NCBI GenBank assembly: GCA_015075725.1
Contig: JABTTV010000001.1
Span: 3,348,001-3,412,000, forward strand
DNA from: Anaerolineales bacterium
GTDB taxonomy: Bacteria > Chloroflexota > Anaerolineae > Anaerolineales > Villigracilaceae
Direction: 5' to 3'
Length of the DNA: 64,000 bases
A model generated the notes under the pieces. It worked only from the letters and a program-made list of their open reading frames with translations, did not search any database and was not told the DNA's origin. Shown here piece by piece: positions 43,362 through 52,192 of the stretch (within the stretch, counting starts at the first letter, position 1; each line of letters opens with the position of its first letter). A program made the position numbers and the translations under genes.

Positions 43362-44108
43362 ATGGATTCCCCCATTAATTCGGAAGATACCATCACCTTT
43401 AAACGAACCCATTTTTATTCGGTCCTGGTGATACTGGCTTTTGCCATCGGCATATTGACGGGTTATGTTGTCTGGGGGCTTGCCCCCCGTTCACAACAAG
43501 CGATTGTCAATAATCCATCTGTTGCCCAGGGACCCATTGTCGAAGCCCCGGCAGCGACACAGGCACCGCAATTCACCCGTTATGAAATCCCATTCGAAGG
43601 CTTTCCCAGCCAGGGACCGGTGGATGCACCCATCGTAATTGTCGAGTTCAGCGACTTTCAGTGCCCGTTCTGCAAACGCTTCCAGGATGAGACGGCTGCA
43701 CAATTGCTGGCGGCGTATCCCGGTCAAATCCGTTTTGTCTATCGTCATCTTCCCCTGACATCCATTCATCCCGAAGCCCTTCCATCGGCGGAAGCCTCGA
43801 TGTGCGCCAACGAACAGGGGGCCTTCTGGGATTACCATGACAGGATTTTTGAGAATCAGGACAAACTTGGGCGTGAGTTGTACCTGCAGATCGCCGCTGA
43901 CCTCAATTTGGATGCAGTCACTTTCGAGGAGTGTCTCAATTCAGGTAAATATAAGGACGCCATCCAACAGGATATGGATTTTGCGCTCAACCTTGGCGTT
44001 CAATCCACCCCAACATTTTTCATCAACGGGCTGGCAATCGTTGGCGCGCAACCTCTTGAAGCGTTCAAACAGATCATCGATCTTGAGTTGGCTGGAAAAA
44101 TTCCATGA
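43362..44108 (+). CDS. Membrane-anchored DsbA-like thioredoxin
   Basis: A 248-residue protein: one N-terminal helix (20-40), a Pro/Ala linker, then a DsbA/thioredoxin_4 domain with FSDFQC101-PF-C104-KR and the cis-Pro loop STPTFFING. It likely oxidises or isomerises disulfides outside the membrane, and the permuted CcdA upstream could keep it reduced. Its last four bases overlap the start of the rhodanese gene. Confidence 0.93.
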   Translation: MDSPINSEDTITFKRTHFYSVLVILAFAIGILTGYVVWGLAPRSQQAIVNNPSVAQGPIVEAPAATQAPQFTRYEIPFEGFPSQGPVDAPIVIVEFSDFQCPFCKRFQDETAAQLLAAYPGQIRFVYRHLPLTSIHPEALPSAEASMCANEQGAFWDYHDRIFENQDKLGRELYLQIAADLNLDAVTFEECLNSGKYKDAIQQDMDFALNLGVQSTPTFFINGLAIVGAQPLEAFKQIIDLELAGKIP

Positions 44109-44527
44109 AACAGATACTCCTCATATCCTTGTTTCTGCTTGTGACACTGACCGCCTGCCAGAGCAGCGTCGAAGAGATTACGGGCAAAGAGGTTACAACC
44201 GTTGACGGTTCCTATAAAAACATCACTCCTGTCGATTTGGACACGATGTTGAAGAACACGGATCTTATCCTTGTCAATGTGCATACTCCTTTCGCAGGGA
44301 ACATTGCCGATACAGACCTGTCCATTCCCTACGACCAGATCAGTGCGCCGGAAAATCTGGCGCAGTTGCCAGCGGATAAAAATGCAAGGATCGTTCTGTA
44401 TTGCCGCAGTGGTCGCATGAGCGCAATTGCGGCAGAGGAACTTGTTTCGCTCGGGTATACCAATATCTGGAATCTCGAAGACGGCATGGTGGCATGGGAA
44501 CAGACAGGACGCGAAATCGAGAAATAG
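44105..44527 (+). CDS. Rhodanese-like lipoprotein
   Basis: A 140-residue lipoprotein: lipobox TLTAC (Cys18), then a rhodanese domain with LILVNVHTPFAGNI and the active-site loop C100-RSGRMS. Rhodaneses move sulfane sulfur between thiols. It is the third gene of the CcdA-DsbA operon, suggesting a chain for extracytoplasmic sulfur or persulfide chemistry. Confidence 0.92.
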   Translation: MKQILLISLFLLVTLTACQSSVEEITGKEVTTVDGSYKNITPVDLDTMLKNTDLILVNVHTPFAGNIADTDLSIPYDQISAPENLAQLPADKNARIVLYCRSGRMSAIAAEELVSLGYTNIWNLEDGMVAWEQTGREIEK

Positions 44528-44528
44528 A

Positions 44529-44546
44529 ATAGGCAGAATTGCCTAT
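44529..44546 (+). promoter_or_regulatory. Island operator 6: ATAGGCA-GAAT-TGCCTAT
   Basis: Perfect arms. GCTCT (44565-44569) is 27.5 bp and CATAAT (44592-44597) 54.5 bp from the centre; centre to the YHS start 82.5 bp. It begins two bases after the rhodanese stop. Confidence 0.8.
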
Positions 44547-44619
44547 AAGAGCCTCAGTAATATGGCTCTCGTTGAGGCTGTCTATTAATTGCATAATACA
44601 AAGGAAAGGAGACCAGCTT

Positions 44620-44799
44620 ATGACAACCACTGTACATGACCCCGTTTGCCACATGGATATCGACCCCGCTACTGCTGCCGGCACATCCGAATACAAGGGG
44701 CAAACGTATTATTTTTGCTCGCTTGGCTGCAAGAAGGCGTTTGATGCCGATCCCGAGAAGTATCTCAGCAAGACTCATGAACACGCGCATCATCATTAA
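44620..44799 (+). CDS. YHS-domain protein with His tail
   Basis: A 59-residue protein; ATG 44620 follows AAAGGAGACCAGCTT. Core HDPVCHMDIDPATA, TYYFCSLGCKKAFD, then HEHAHHH at the C-terminus, an extra metal site. Such small YHS proteins probably deliver copper to a transporter. A strong terminator follows. Confidence 0.9.
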   Translation: MTTTVHDPVCHMDIDPATAAGTSEYKGQTYYFCSLGCKKAFDADPEKYLSKTHEHAHHH

Positions 44800-44820
44800 T
44801 TCCATCCTCTTCTCCTCAGG

Positions 44821-44853
44821 TAACCTGCCCACTGGGCAGGTTATTTTATTTTA
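44821..44853 (+). terminator. Intrinsic terminator of the YHS gene
   Basis: Perfect 10-bp stem TAACCTGCCC / GGGCAGGTTA (44821-44830 and 44834-44843), 3-base loop, then TTTTATTTT. Confidence 0.9.
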
Positions 44854-44952
44854 GACAATTTGCCGAAACAAAATCTTCAATCACTCTTTGCCGTGCCTTT
44901 ACACATTCTTTAATCATGCCGGGTATTCTTGGATCATCGAAAGGAGTACAGT

Positions 44953-45126
44953 ATGTTTCTCATGTGGATCGTCCCTTTAGTACTTGTCGGTTTGATCGTC
45001 TACAGCGTTTCTGGCAATAATCTGGTCAATGCGCTCAAGCCCGTTGCAAGCCGTACCTGCCACAAATGTGGACAGGCTGCGCAAAACGACTGGAAAAACT
45101 GCCCGCACTGCGGACAAACTTTATGA
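44953..45126 (+). CDS. Single-TM zinc-ribbon protein
   Basis: A 57-residue protein; start after AAAGGAGTACAGT. One helix (MWIVPLVLVGLIVYSVSG), then a zinc ribbon CHKCGQAAQNDWKNCPHCG. It shares the ribbon with the next gene (CSNCGKGTQADWQTCPYCG), so the two are related and likely cotranscribed. Function unknown. Confidence 0.8.
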   Translation: MFLMWIVPLVLVGLIVYSVSGNNLVNALKPVASRTCHKCGQAAQNDWKNCPHCGQTL

Positions 45127-45138
45127 AAGGAAGTCAAA

Positions 45139-45492
45139 ATGAAAAAAGGTAACTGGTGGATCGTTGGCATCGTAGCTGTTCTTGCTGCTCTGTTCCTTTT
45201 CGGAGGCGGCATGATATGGGGCAACCGTGGATATGGCATGATGGGCGGTTATGGCATGATGGGTAACTGGGGCTACTCTCCCTTCGGCTGGTTCGGAATG
45301 GGATTGGGCATGATCTTCATGTGGCTCATCCCCATCGGCATCCTCGTGCTCATTGGGTTTGGTGTCGCATCCCTGGTGCGAAATACAGGAAATCCTCCCC
45401 AAGCCTCATCCCTGACGCCCTGCTCCAACTGCGGAAAGGGCACCCAAGCCGATTGGCAGACTTGCCCCTACTGCGGCAATTCCTTGAAGTAA
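45139..45492 (+). CDS. Membrane protein with Met/Gly loop and zinc ribbon
   Basis: A 117-residue protein: two hydrophobic segments enclose a loop with GYGMMGGYGMMGNWGY, a Met pattern seen in copper-binding proteins, and the C-terminus is a zinc ribbon like that of the preceding gene. It may sense or hold copper at the membrane. It lies just before the copA operator. Confidence 0.78.
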   Translation: MKKGNWWIVGIVAVLAALFLFGGGMIWGNRGYGMMGGYGMMGNWGYSPFGWFGMGLGMIFMWLIPIGILVLIGFGVASLVRNTGNPPQASSLTPCSNCGKGTQADWQTCPYCGNSLK

Positions 45493-45527
45493 AGTAACCT
45501 CGCGTTCTCAAAGTAGCCTGTCGGAAG

Positions 45528-45545
45528 ATAGGCTATTTTGCTTAT
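45528..45545 (+). promoter_or_regulatory. Island operator 7: ATAGGCT-ATTT-TGCTTAT
   Basis: CCGCT (45564-45568) is 27.5 bp and TACACT (45591-45596) 54.5 bp from the centre; centre to the copA start 89.5 bp. Confidence 0.75.
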
Positions 45546-45625
45546 ATACCACTAGGCTGAAATCCGCTCCCTGCCATCGTCTATTGGATATACACTATTG
45601 GCATCTTTATAAAAGGTAGGCAACC

Positions 45626-48262
45626 ATGACTGTCCGTGACCCTGTATGTGGAATGGAAATTGAACCCCAAAGTGCCTTCGCCGAGCGCGAACACATGGGG
45701 CAGACGTTGTATTTTTGCTCACAATCCTGCGTGGAACAGTTCGATATCGACCCGCACCATTATGTGATGACTTCGGCAACAACGGGTTTTAATCCCGAAC
45801 GGACGCTCACCCGCATCGAACTACCCGTCGCCGATCTGCCGTTTTACAAACCTGTCACCGCCCTGGAATCTGGTTTGCGCGCCCTGGAGGGCGTTCATCA
45901 AGTAACCACCAATGCAGGTGCGGGTGTGTTGCAGGTGGAATATGATTCCAAAAAGGTGAACATTCCGCAAATGGCGGCAGTCATCCGCTTGGCGGGGTTT
46001 CAACCTGGCGGGTCGAATCTCAAAATCGGAATCGAGAACCTGCGTTGTGCCTCCTGTGTGAAGTTCATCGAGGATGAACTGAAGTCCACAGATGGCGTAT
46101 TAAGCGCAACGGTCAACATTGCCACACAGGAAGCGAGCGTGGATTATCTCCCCCAAAAGGCAACCCTTGTACAATTGAATGCAGCCATTGAGGCTTGGGG
46201 ATACAAGCCACGTCCTGCGCTGACTGGCGCGCCAATAGACAAACAAGAAGAGGCACATGCCCGTGAATACATCCGGCTGATGAGAATGTTCTGGTTCTCG
46301 GCAATTGTTTCCATTCCGGTGTTGTTATTCGCATACCCGCAATACGTTCCCGGCATCCGGGATTTGTCAATGGAGACCATCCGATGGTCATGGGTTCTTT
46401 CCGCCGTTGCAACACTACCTGTGTTGTTCTATTCCGGGTATGACTTTTTCACAGGTGCGTGGGCGGCCTTCAAACATCGCTCAGCCAACATGAACACCTT
46501 GATCGCGCTCGGTACCGGCGCGGCATGGTTGTATTCAACGTTTGCCATTGCATTTCCGTCCGTGTTTCCTGAAGGGACATCCGAGCCGTTTTACGATGTA
46601 GTTGCAGTTGTCATTGCATTGGTTGTGTTGGGGCAGGCACTTGAACTACGCGCCAAGGGACAATCCAGCGCGGCGATCAAGAAATTGTTGGGTCTACAAG
46701 CGAAGACTGCCCGCGTGATTCGCAATGGAAAAGAACTTGATCTGCCTGTAGAAGAAGTGTTGGTCGGCGATGTGATCCAGGTCCGTCCCGGTGAGAAAAT
46801 ACCCGTGGATGGCGTTATCGTCGAAGGCAGTTCTGCCGTGGATGAGTCGATGCTGACGGGTGAGTCGTTGCCAGTTTCCAAGAAACAGGGAGATGAGGTG
46901 ATCGGAGCGACCTTGAACAAGACAGGCGCGTTCAAATTCCGCGCCACGAAGGTCGGCAAGGATACGGCTCTCGCGCAGATCGTGAAGATGGTGCAGGACG
47001 CGCAAAATTCCAAAGCACCAATTGCCCGTCTTGCCGATACCATCTCTGGTTATTTCGTACCCATCGTGATGATTCTCGCCGTGTGGACGTTCGTCATTTG
47101 GTTCGTGATTGGACCTCAACCGCAATTGGTATATGCACTCGTTACCAGTGTAACCGTGCTCATCATTGCCTGCCCCTGCGCTTTGGGTCTTGCCACGCCC
47201 ATGAGCTTGATGGTCGGCATTGGCAAAGGTGCGGAACATGGGATTCTCATCCGCTCTGGCGAAGCCCTGCAAACTGCGCGAGCCATTCAAACCGTGGTGT
47301 TGGATAAGACGGGCACGATTACAAAGGGAAAGCCTGAGTTAACGGATGTCATCCTTACCAATTCCATGAATGGTAACAGCCATCAGTTGTTGCGCCTGGT
47401 GGCATCCGTTGAGAAGGTCAGTGAACATCCCCTGGCGCAAGCCATTGTGGACGGAGCACAGGCGCGAAAACTGGAATTGACCGATGTGCAGGATTTTGAA
47501 GCCATCCCTGGACATGGCGTTTCCGCGAAGGTTGAAGGACGAAATATCCTGATTGGCAATCTCAAGTTGATGAACCGAGAGAACATCGCGCTGGGCGAGT
47601 TGGAGAATAGATCCAAATCGCTCGCCGACGATGGCAAGACCCCAATGTTCGTCGCAATTGACGGCAAAGCCGCTGGTATTGTTGCCGTGGCAGACACGGT
47701 CAAGGAAGATTCTGCCGAAGCGATCAAAGCTCTGCAAGGTATGGGCATTGAAGTTGTGATGATCACCGGCGATAATCGCCGCACCGCTGAAGCGATTGCT
47801 CGCAAGGTTGGGGTCACGCGCGTGCTGGCGGAAGTATTGCCCGAAGATAAGGCAAACAACGTTCACCTGTTGCAAGCGGAAAACAAAAAAGTCGCGATGG
47901 TTGGCGATGGCATCAATGATGCCCCCGCGCTCGCACAAGCGGATGTCGGTCTCGCCATCGGAACAGGCACGGATGTCGCCATCGAAGCCTCGGACATCAC
48001 GCTGATCAAGGGCAGTCTCAAAGGTGTGGTGACTGCCATCGAAGTCAGCCGCGCTACCATGACCAACATCTACCAAAACCTATTTGGCGCCTTTATATAC
48101 AACGTGTTGGGTATCCCTGTTGCTATGGGAGTATTGTTCCCGTTCTTTGGATTGTTGCTCAGCCCATTGATCGCGGGGGCAGCAATGGCATTCTCATCCG
48201 TGACCGTAGTTGGCAATGCCAACCGCCTGCGAGGCTTCAGACCGAAGTTTAGTGTAAAGTGA
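45626..48262 (+). CDS. copA: Copper-translocating P1B-type ATPase with YHS and two HMA-like domains
   Basis: An 878-residue copper exporter. Domains in order: YHS (1-48, DPVCGM and YFCSQSC), a degenerate HMA fold without CxxC (60-128), a proper HMA with C141-ASC144, then the ATPase core: TGES, the membrane motif [21 protein letters not shown] with the phosphorylated Asp, SEHPLA and [14 protein letters not shown] plus HMA fits Cu(I) export. It heads a run of seven or more tightly packed genes for thiol and copper proteins (to 51324). Confidence 0.96.
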   Translation: MTVRDPVCGMEIEPQSAFAEREHMGQTLYFCSQSCVEQFDIDPHHYVMTSATTGFNPERTLTRIELPVADLPFYKPVTALESGLRALEGVHQVTTNAGAGVLQVEYDSKKVNIPQMAAVIRLAGFQPGGSNLKIGIENLRCASCVKFIEDELKSTDGVLSATVNIATQEASVDYLPQKATLVQLNAAIEAWGYKPRPALTGAPIDKQEEAHAREYIRLMRMFWFSAIVSIPVLLFAYPQYVPGIRDLSMETIRWSWVLSAVATLPVLFYSGYDFFTGAWAAFKHRSANMNTLIALGTGAAWLYSTFAIAFPSVFPEGTSEPFYDVVAVVIALVVLGQALELRAKGQSSAAIKKLLGLQAKTARVIRNGKELDLPVEEVLVGDVIQVRPGEKIPVDGVIVEGSSAVDESMLTGESLPVSKKQGDEVIGATLNKTGAFKFRATKVGKDTALAQIVKMVQDAQNSKAPIARLADTISGYFVPIVMILAVWTFVIWFVIGPQPQLVYALVTSVTVLIIACPCALGLATPMSLMVGIGKGAEHGILIRSGEALQTARAIQTVVLDKTGTITKGKPELTDVILTNSMNGNSHQLLRLVASVEKVSEHPLAQAIVDGAQARKLELTDVQDFEAIPGHGVSAKVEGRNILIGNLKLMNRENIALGELENRSKSLADDGKTPMFVAIDGKAAGIVAVADTVKEDSAEAIKALQGMGIEVVMITGDNRRTAEAIARKVGVTRVLAEVLPEDKANNVHLLQAENKKVAMVGDGINDAPALAQADVGLAIGTGTDVAIEASDITLIKGSLKGVVTAIEVSRATMTNIYQNLFGAFIYNVLGIPVAMGVLFPFFGLLLSPLIAGAAMAFSSVTVVGNANRLRGFRPKFSVK

Positions 48263-48268
48263 GCTGTT

Positions 48269-48583
48269 ATGAAAATTGAACTTCTCTATTTCGATGGTTG
48301 TCCCTCCTGGGAAGCTGGTTTGGAAAGTCTTCGGACTGCTTTACAAGAGGAGGGAATCTCCGCCTCTGTGGAAATGGTGAAAGTAGAGACCGATGAAGAT
48401 GCGGAGCGTTTGAAATTCCTCGGTTCCCCTCATTTTCGTGTTGATGGTATGGATTTATGGCATGAGGAACGCGAAACGTATTCGATGAGTTGCCGCGTCT
48501 ATTCCACGCCTGAAGGCGTCAAGGGATTTCCCACTGTCCATATGCTGCGGGAAAAACTGCAATCACTGTCTGGAACACCATAA
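48269..48583 (+). CDS. Small thioredoxin-fold protein
   Basis: A 104-residue protein with the pattern ELLYFDGCPSWEAGLESL, one Cys in the usual thioredoxin active-site place, then SPHFRVDGMDLW and GFPTVHMLREKL. Similar proteins accompany mercury and copper genes and may carry thiol-bound metal or electrons. Six bases behind copA; its stop overlaps the next start (TAATG). Confidence 0.78.
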   Translation: MKIELLYFDGCPSWEAGLESLRTALQEEGISASVEMVKVETDEDAERLKFLGSPHFRVDGMDLWHEERETYSMSCRVYSTPEGVKGFPTVHMLREKLQSLSGTP

Positions 48584-49134
48584 TGAAAAACTCCCGCTTT
48601 ATCACGTGGATGACCTGGGCTTTGATTCTCGGAATGTTCTGGACTGTTTTCTCGCGCGTCTCGCCCGACCGGCCTAAAGCGCAGCAGGATGCAGTTGCCA
48701 AAGAAGGCTTCACTGCGCCCAACTTCGCCCTCGACCTGTTGGACGGCAGCACAGTTGCGCTTTCCGATTTACGCGGCAAGGTGGTGCTGGTCAACTTCTG
48801 GACATCGTGGTGCCCACCCTGCCGTCTGGAAATGCCAGCCATCGAAAAAGCGTATCGAAGTTACAAGGACATTGGCTTTGTGGTGATCGGCTTGAACCTC
48901 ACCGCCCAGGATTCAGAACAAGCCGCGGCTGATTTTGCAAAAGAAATCGGTTTGACTTTTCCCATCGCGCTCGACCGCGATAATGCGACTGGGAACCTGT
49001 ATCGCATCACTGCCCTGCCGACTTCGTACTTCATTGATCGCAAGGGAGTAATTCGTTCCGTTGTGGTCGGCGGACCCATGAGCGAGGCATTGATTCAATC
49101 CAAGGTGGAAGAGCTATTACGGGAGGGCGAGTAA
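48583..49134 (+). CDS. TlpA-like membrane-anchored thioredoxin
   Basis: A 183-residue protein: one N-terminal helix (8-24), then a redoxin domain with VVLVNFWTSWC77-PP-C80 and the cis-Pro in TALPTSYFID. TlpA/ResA-type proteins reduce disulfides or apo-copper sites outside the membrane. The start overlaps the previous stop and its stop overlaps the next start, so translation is coupled. Confidence 0.93.
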   Translation: MKNSRFITWMTWALILGMFWTVFSRVSPDRPKAQQDAVAKEGFTAPNFALDLLDGSTVALSDLRGKVVLVNFWTSWCPPCRLEMPAIEKAYRSYKDIGFVVIGLNLTAQDSEQAAADFAKEIGLTFPIALDRDNATGNLYRITALPTSYFIDRKGVIRSVVVGGPMSEALIQSKVEELLREGE

Positions 49135-49880
49135 TGTTCCCTTACCTTCGACTTGGACCCTTCCTGCTTCAAATGCCATTGTTGATGTTGTTCATTGGTT
49201 TTTGGATCGGCTCAACATTCACCGAGCGTGAAGCCGCCCGCCTTGGTTTAAACAAGGAGAAAATCAATAACCTGATTGGGTACGGATTGCTCGGCGGGAT
49301 TCTCGGAGCAAGGCTTGTCTATGCTGCGCAATACGCCTCAGTTTATGTGGCAAATCCATTGGGCTTGTTCTCGCTGAGCACAAGCACGCTTTCTCCCATC
49401 GGGGGTTTTCTAATCGGTATGTCCACAGCCTTGATATATGGATATCGTCAGAAACTTCCGTTTCGCCGATCATTGGATGCGCTCACGCCTGGGTTGGCAT
49501 TCTTCATGATCTCAATTGGTGTCTCCCACCTGCTCAGCGGAAATGCCTACGGCTCGCCGTCTCGTGTCCCCTGGGCAATGTACGTGTGGTCTGATTATCG
49601 TCACCCAACGCAACTTTATGAAATCTTTCTTGCGCTGGCGATCTTTACACTCGTGCTTCCAAAAGTTCTTCCAGCCCACGCGCCAGGAATTCGCTTTGCG
49701 CAGTTCGTCTCTCTTTCCGCGCTGGCGCGAGTCTTTCTCGAAGCCTTCCGCGGCGACAGTGTACTCTGGCTGGATGGTTATCGCGCCGCGCAAGTGATGG
49801 GGTTGCTTGTTCTTATTATTTGCATTGTCTTGTTGAGACAATGGGAAAGGATCGAACCAAATGAGGCAAGCATCTGGTAA
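49134..49880 (+). CDS. Prolipoprotein diacylglyceryl transferase-like protein
   Basis: A 248-residue polytopic protein. Lgt signatures are present: GGILGARLVYAA, LSPIGGFLIG, HPTQLYEIFLAL and ARVFLEAFRGDS. The Lgt catalytic Arg and Gly regions appear intact, but the protein is short and divergent. Lgt transfers diacylglycerol to lipobox Cys. Being inside a copper/thiol operon rather than with housekeeping genes, it may be a specialised paralogue serving the many lipoproteins of this island. Confidence 0.85.
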   Translation: MFPYLRLGPFLLQMPLLMLFIGFWIGSTFTEREAARLGLNKEKINNLIGYGLLGGILGARLVYAAQYASVYVANPLGLFSLSTSTLSPIGGFLIGMSTALIYGYRQKLPFRRSLDALTPGLAFFMISIGVSHLLSGNAYGSPSRVPWAMYVWSDYRHPTQLYEIFLALAIFTLVLPKVLPAHAPGIRFAQFVSLSALARVFLEAFRGDSVLWLDGYRAAQVMGLLVLIICIVLLRQWERIEPNEASIW

Positions 49881-50511
49881 AAAACGTTATATCCCTGCCT
49901 TGAGCTTTCGCTGGCTCACGCCATTGTATGATCCTCTGCTCAAATGGGTCATGCGCGAGGAAACTTTTAAACAAAGGTTGATCCAACACGCGAACATTCG
50001 TCCAGGCATGAAGGTTCTCGATCTCGGCTGCGGCACAGGTACGCTCACCATCATGCTCAAAAAAATCCATCCGAACGCGCAGGTTACAGGCGTGGATGGC
50101 GACCCTGATGTATTGAAAATTGCGCTAGATAAATCTCGCGGTTCGGATATTCAATGGGATGAAGGACTCGCCTCCTCCCTGCCCTATCCTGATTCCACCT
50201 TCGACAGAGTAGTCACCAGCCTGGTCATTCACCACCTCATCACGGACGATAAACGACTCGCATTCAAGGAAATCCATCGTGTGCTCAAACCAGATGGAGA
50301 ATTGTATGTGCTTGACTTTGGCGCACCGCATTCTTCAACGACACGTTTCATGACGACCTACATGCGTCGTCTCGAGGAAACCGCCGATAACTTCGACGGT
50401 TTGATCCCGCGCTTCGTGGCAGAGGCAGGCTTCGGGTCTATAAAAGAAGCGGAGAACTTCGTCACGGTGTTCGGTCCGTTATCCATCATCCAAGCAATGA
50501 AAGGAACTTGA
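49861..50511 (+). CDS. Class I SAM-dependent methyltransferase
   Basis: A 216-residue enzyme with motif I VLDLGCGTGTLT, the acidic end of strand 2 (VTGVDGDPDV) and motif with PYPDSTFDRVVTSLVIHH, resembling UbiE/Coq5-type enzymes. Overlaps the Lgt-like gene by 20 bases. Substrate unknown; quinone or lipid methylation is possible. Confidence 0.87.
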   Translation: MRQASGKKRYIPALSFRWLTPLYDPLLKWVMREETFKQRLIQHANIRPGMKVLDLGCGTGTLTIMLKKIHPNAQVTGVDGDPDVLKIALDKSRGSDIQWDEGLASSLPYPDSTFDRVVTSLVIHHLITDDKRLAFKEIHRVLKPDGELYVLDFGAPHSSTTRFMTTYMRRLEETADNFDGLIPRFVAEAGFGSIKEAENFVTVFGPLSIIQAMKGT

Positions 50512-50512
50512 T

Positions 50513-50890
50513 ATGACTCAAATCCAAATCTTTGTGATTCTTTCGGGAATCGCGTTGACCGTATTGATCGCCTGGTATTTCTGGTTTGCCCCCAAGGCGC
50601 AGACGCGTGTTGCGGTATCTGCATCTGGCGCACAGGAGGTGGCAGTCACGGTCAAGGGCGGATACACACCCGATGTGATCGTGGTGCAAAAAGGACGCCC
50701 TGTGCGGTTGACGTTCACACGCCAGGAAAGTTCAGCGTGTTCTGAGAAAGTGTTGTTCCCTGACTTCAATCAGAATGCTTTGCTGCCAGAGGGCGAACAA
50801 GTGACACTGGAATTCACCCCCGAACAATCTGGCGAATATGGCTTCCAATGCCAGATGGGAATGTTACGTGGCAAGTTGATCGTGGAATAA
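50513..50890 (+). CDS. Membrane-anchored cupredoxin
   Basis: A 125-residue protein: one N-terminal helix and then a cupredoxin domain. Its copper-site segments read ESSACSEKV and YGFQCQMGMLRG, with Cys and Met in place for a mononuclear site. Family members carry electrons or hold copper. One base separates it from the methyltransferase stop. Confidence 0.82.
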   Translation: MTQIQIFVILSGIALTVLIAWYFWFAPKAQTRVAVSASGAQEVAVTVKGGYTPDVIVVQKGRPVRLTFTRQESSACSEKVLFPDFNQNALLPEGEQVTLEFTPEQSGEYGFQCQMGMLRGKLIVE

Positions 50891-50911
50891 TGACGAAAGG
50901 AACATGTAAAA

Positions 50912-51118
50912 ATGAAACACGAAAAAATCCATATGCCAAACCTTTCCTACATTGCGGCATTTGTCATTGGCGTGATCTTTTTCGCCGTATTATGGAGGAT
51001 GTTATTCGGCTCGGCATCCGGTCTGATGGTTCTGGCTGGCATGATTGGAACCGCGACCGCTGTGACTATCTTCTGGCTCAGGAATGAAAATCAACATCAT
51101 GGAAAGGGAAAACAATGA
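50912..51118 (+). CDS. Small two-TM protein of unknown function
   Basis: A 68-residue protein with two hydrophobic stretches (LSYIAAFVIGVIFFAVLW and LMVLAGMIGTATAVTIFWL) and a short His/Lys tail. The start follows AAAGGAACATGTAAAA. It overlaps the next gene by four bases (ATGA). No family recognised. Confidence 0.7.
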   Translation: MKHEKIHMPNLSYIAAFVIGVIFFAVLWRMLFGSASGLMVLAGMIGTATAVTIFWLRNENQHHGKGKQ

Positions 51119-51324
51119 CGTTGGACCAAAACGAAATCCTCCCTGCCCCTCCACAACCGGAATATATAACGGCTTGTGGAGGAAAAATCAAGGATCCATC
51201 CAAATATCCCAGCGCAGAGTATCACGGCGAGAGGATATATTTCTGTACGCAGGCATGTTTGGATGTATTTCTTTTGAATCCCGACCCTTTTATGGCTGGT
51301 GAAATCGAACACCCTCTTGATTAA
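51115..51324 (+). CDS. YHS-like protein
   Basis: A 69-residue protein. The YHS core is altered: ITACGGKIKDPSKYPS replaces DPVCGM, while the second half YFCTQACLDVFL is kept. It still has three Cys in the right places. Last gene of the copA operon. Confidence 0.8.
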   Translation: MTLDQNEILPAPPQPEYITACGGKIKDPSKYPSAEYHGERIYFCTQACLDVFLLNPDPFMAGEIEHPLD

Positions 51325-51363
51325 TTCAATATGACAATCAGGAAATCATTCCTGATAAATATC

Positions 51364-51381
51364 ATAAGCAAATCAGCGCAT
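51364..51381 (+). promoter_or_regulatory. Island operator 8: ATAAGCA-AATC-AGCGCAT
   Basis: The arms are the most divergent of the set, but the geometry fits exactly: GCGCT at 51400-51404 (27.5 bp) and TAAGAT at 51427-51432 (54.5 bp). Centre to the DoxX start 101.5 bp. It overlaps the hairpin 51374-51405. Confidence 0.6.
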
Positions 51382-51412
51382 TTCGAAACAGGTCGAAATG
51401 CGCTGTTGATTA
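51374..51412 (+). terminator. Terminator-like 13-bp hairpin
   Basis: Perfect stem CAGCGCATTTCGA / TCGAAATGCGCTG (51374-51386 and 51393-51405), 6-base loop, then TTGATTATTT. Upstream, TCAGGAA-ATCA-TTCCTGA (51338-51355) is a second perfect 7-4-7 palindrome of unknown role. Confidence 0.7.
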
Positions 51413-51473
51413 TTTCATGGGAGTTGTAAGATGAGTTCAAAGCAAGACAAAATTCATCCTCAAAGGAGAAAAA

Positions 51474-52043
51474 ATGACTACTCAAACCTTATCCCGGGAA
51501 TATCAACTCGCTGATGTTCCCTTTACGAAAACCCTGTTCGAAGGCAAGGCGTTTGCCTGGCTCTGGCTTGCCATCCGTCTGTATCTGGGATACCAATGGA
51601 TCGAATCGGGTTGGGGCAAGATCACCAACCCCGCCTGGATGCAGGGCGGCGAAGCATTGAAGGGCTTCTGGGAGCGCGCCATCGTTATTCCCGATGCACC
51701 TGCCCGCCCATTGATCGCCTTCGACTGGTATCGCAATTTCATCCAGTTTATGCTGGACAGCGGCAATTACGTCTGGTTCGCCAAACTCGTGGCGGTGGGC
51801 GAATTGCTGGTGGGCGCGGCGCTGATCCTGGGCATCTTCATCTGGTTCTCCGCTTTTATTGGCGGTTTTATGAATTGGAATTTTATGATGGCGGGCTCGG
51901 CTTCTGTCAATCCTGTCTTCCTGATCCTCTCGATCCTGCTCATCCTTGCCTGGAAAACCTCAGGCTGGATCGGACTCGACCGCTGGCTTCTGGTTCAGGT
52001 TGGCACACCCTGGCAACCTGGATTGATCTTCCAAAAAAAGTAA
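51474..52043 (+). CDS. DoxX/DoxD-type membrane protein
   Basis: A 189-residue protein with four membrane segments and the DoxX pattern RLYLGYQWIESGWGKITNPAW, plus VAVGELLVGAALILG. DoxX-like proteins are linked to thiosulfate:quinone oxidation and sulfur stress. Here it stands alone between two terminators with its own operator. The start follows AAAGGAGAAAAA. Confidence 0.88.
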   Translation: MTTQTLSREYQLADVPFTKTLFEGKAFAWLWLAIRLYLGYQWIESGWGKITNPAWMQGGEALKGFWERAIVIPDAPARPLIAFDWYRNFIQFMLDSGNYVWFAKLVAVGELLVGAALILGIFIWFSAFIGGFMNWNFMMAGSASVNPVFLILSILLILAWKTSGWIGLDRWLLVQVGTPWQPGLIFQKK

Positions 52044-52074
52044 TTCTTCGTTCGGCGCATCTCTCCTTCTCAAG

Positions 52075-52110
52075 CGACATCCGAAGGTGACTTCGGGTGT
52101 CGTTCTTGAT
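52075..52110 (+). terminator. Intrinsic terminator of the DoxX gene
   Basis: Stem CGACATCCGAA / TTCGGGTGTCG (52075-52085 and 52092-52102, one G-U pair) followed by TTCTTGAT and a later CTTTTT. Confidence 0.7.
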
Positions 52111-52192
52111 ATTCTCTTTTTGAATTCTTCACACTATCTTTATAGGCACAAACTATACTGCCGACCTGAATATACATTATGGAGCAAAAACA

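Noticed and set aside
51338..51355. TCAGGAA-ATCA-TTCCTGA as another island operator
   Set aside because: It has the same 7-4-7 layout but unrelated arms, and the fixed distances to GCGCT and the -10 belong to the site at 51364 instead.
52142..52148. ATAGGCA half-site before the second multicopper oxidase gene, which looked like a twelfth operator
   Set aside because: The opposite arm is missing, and placing a centre there would put the -10 beyond the start codon. The TATACT hexamer at 52154 has no palindrome at the right distance.
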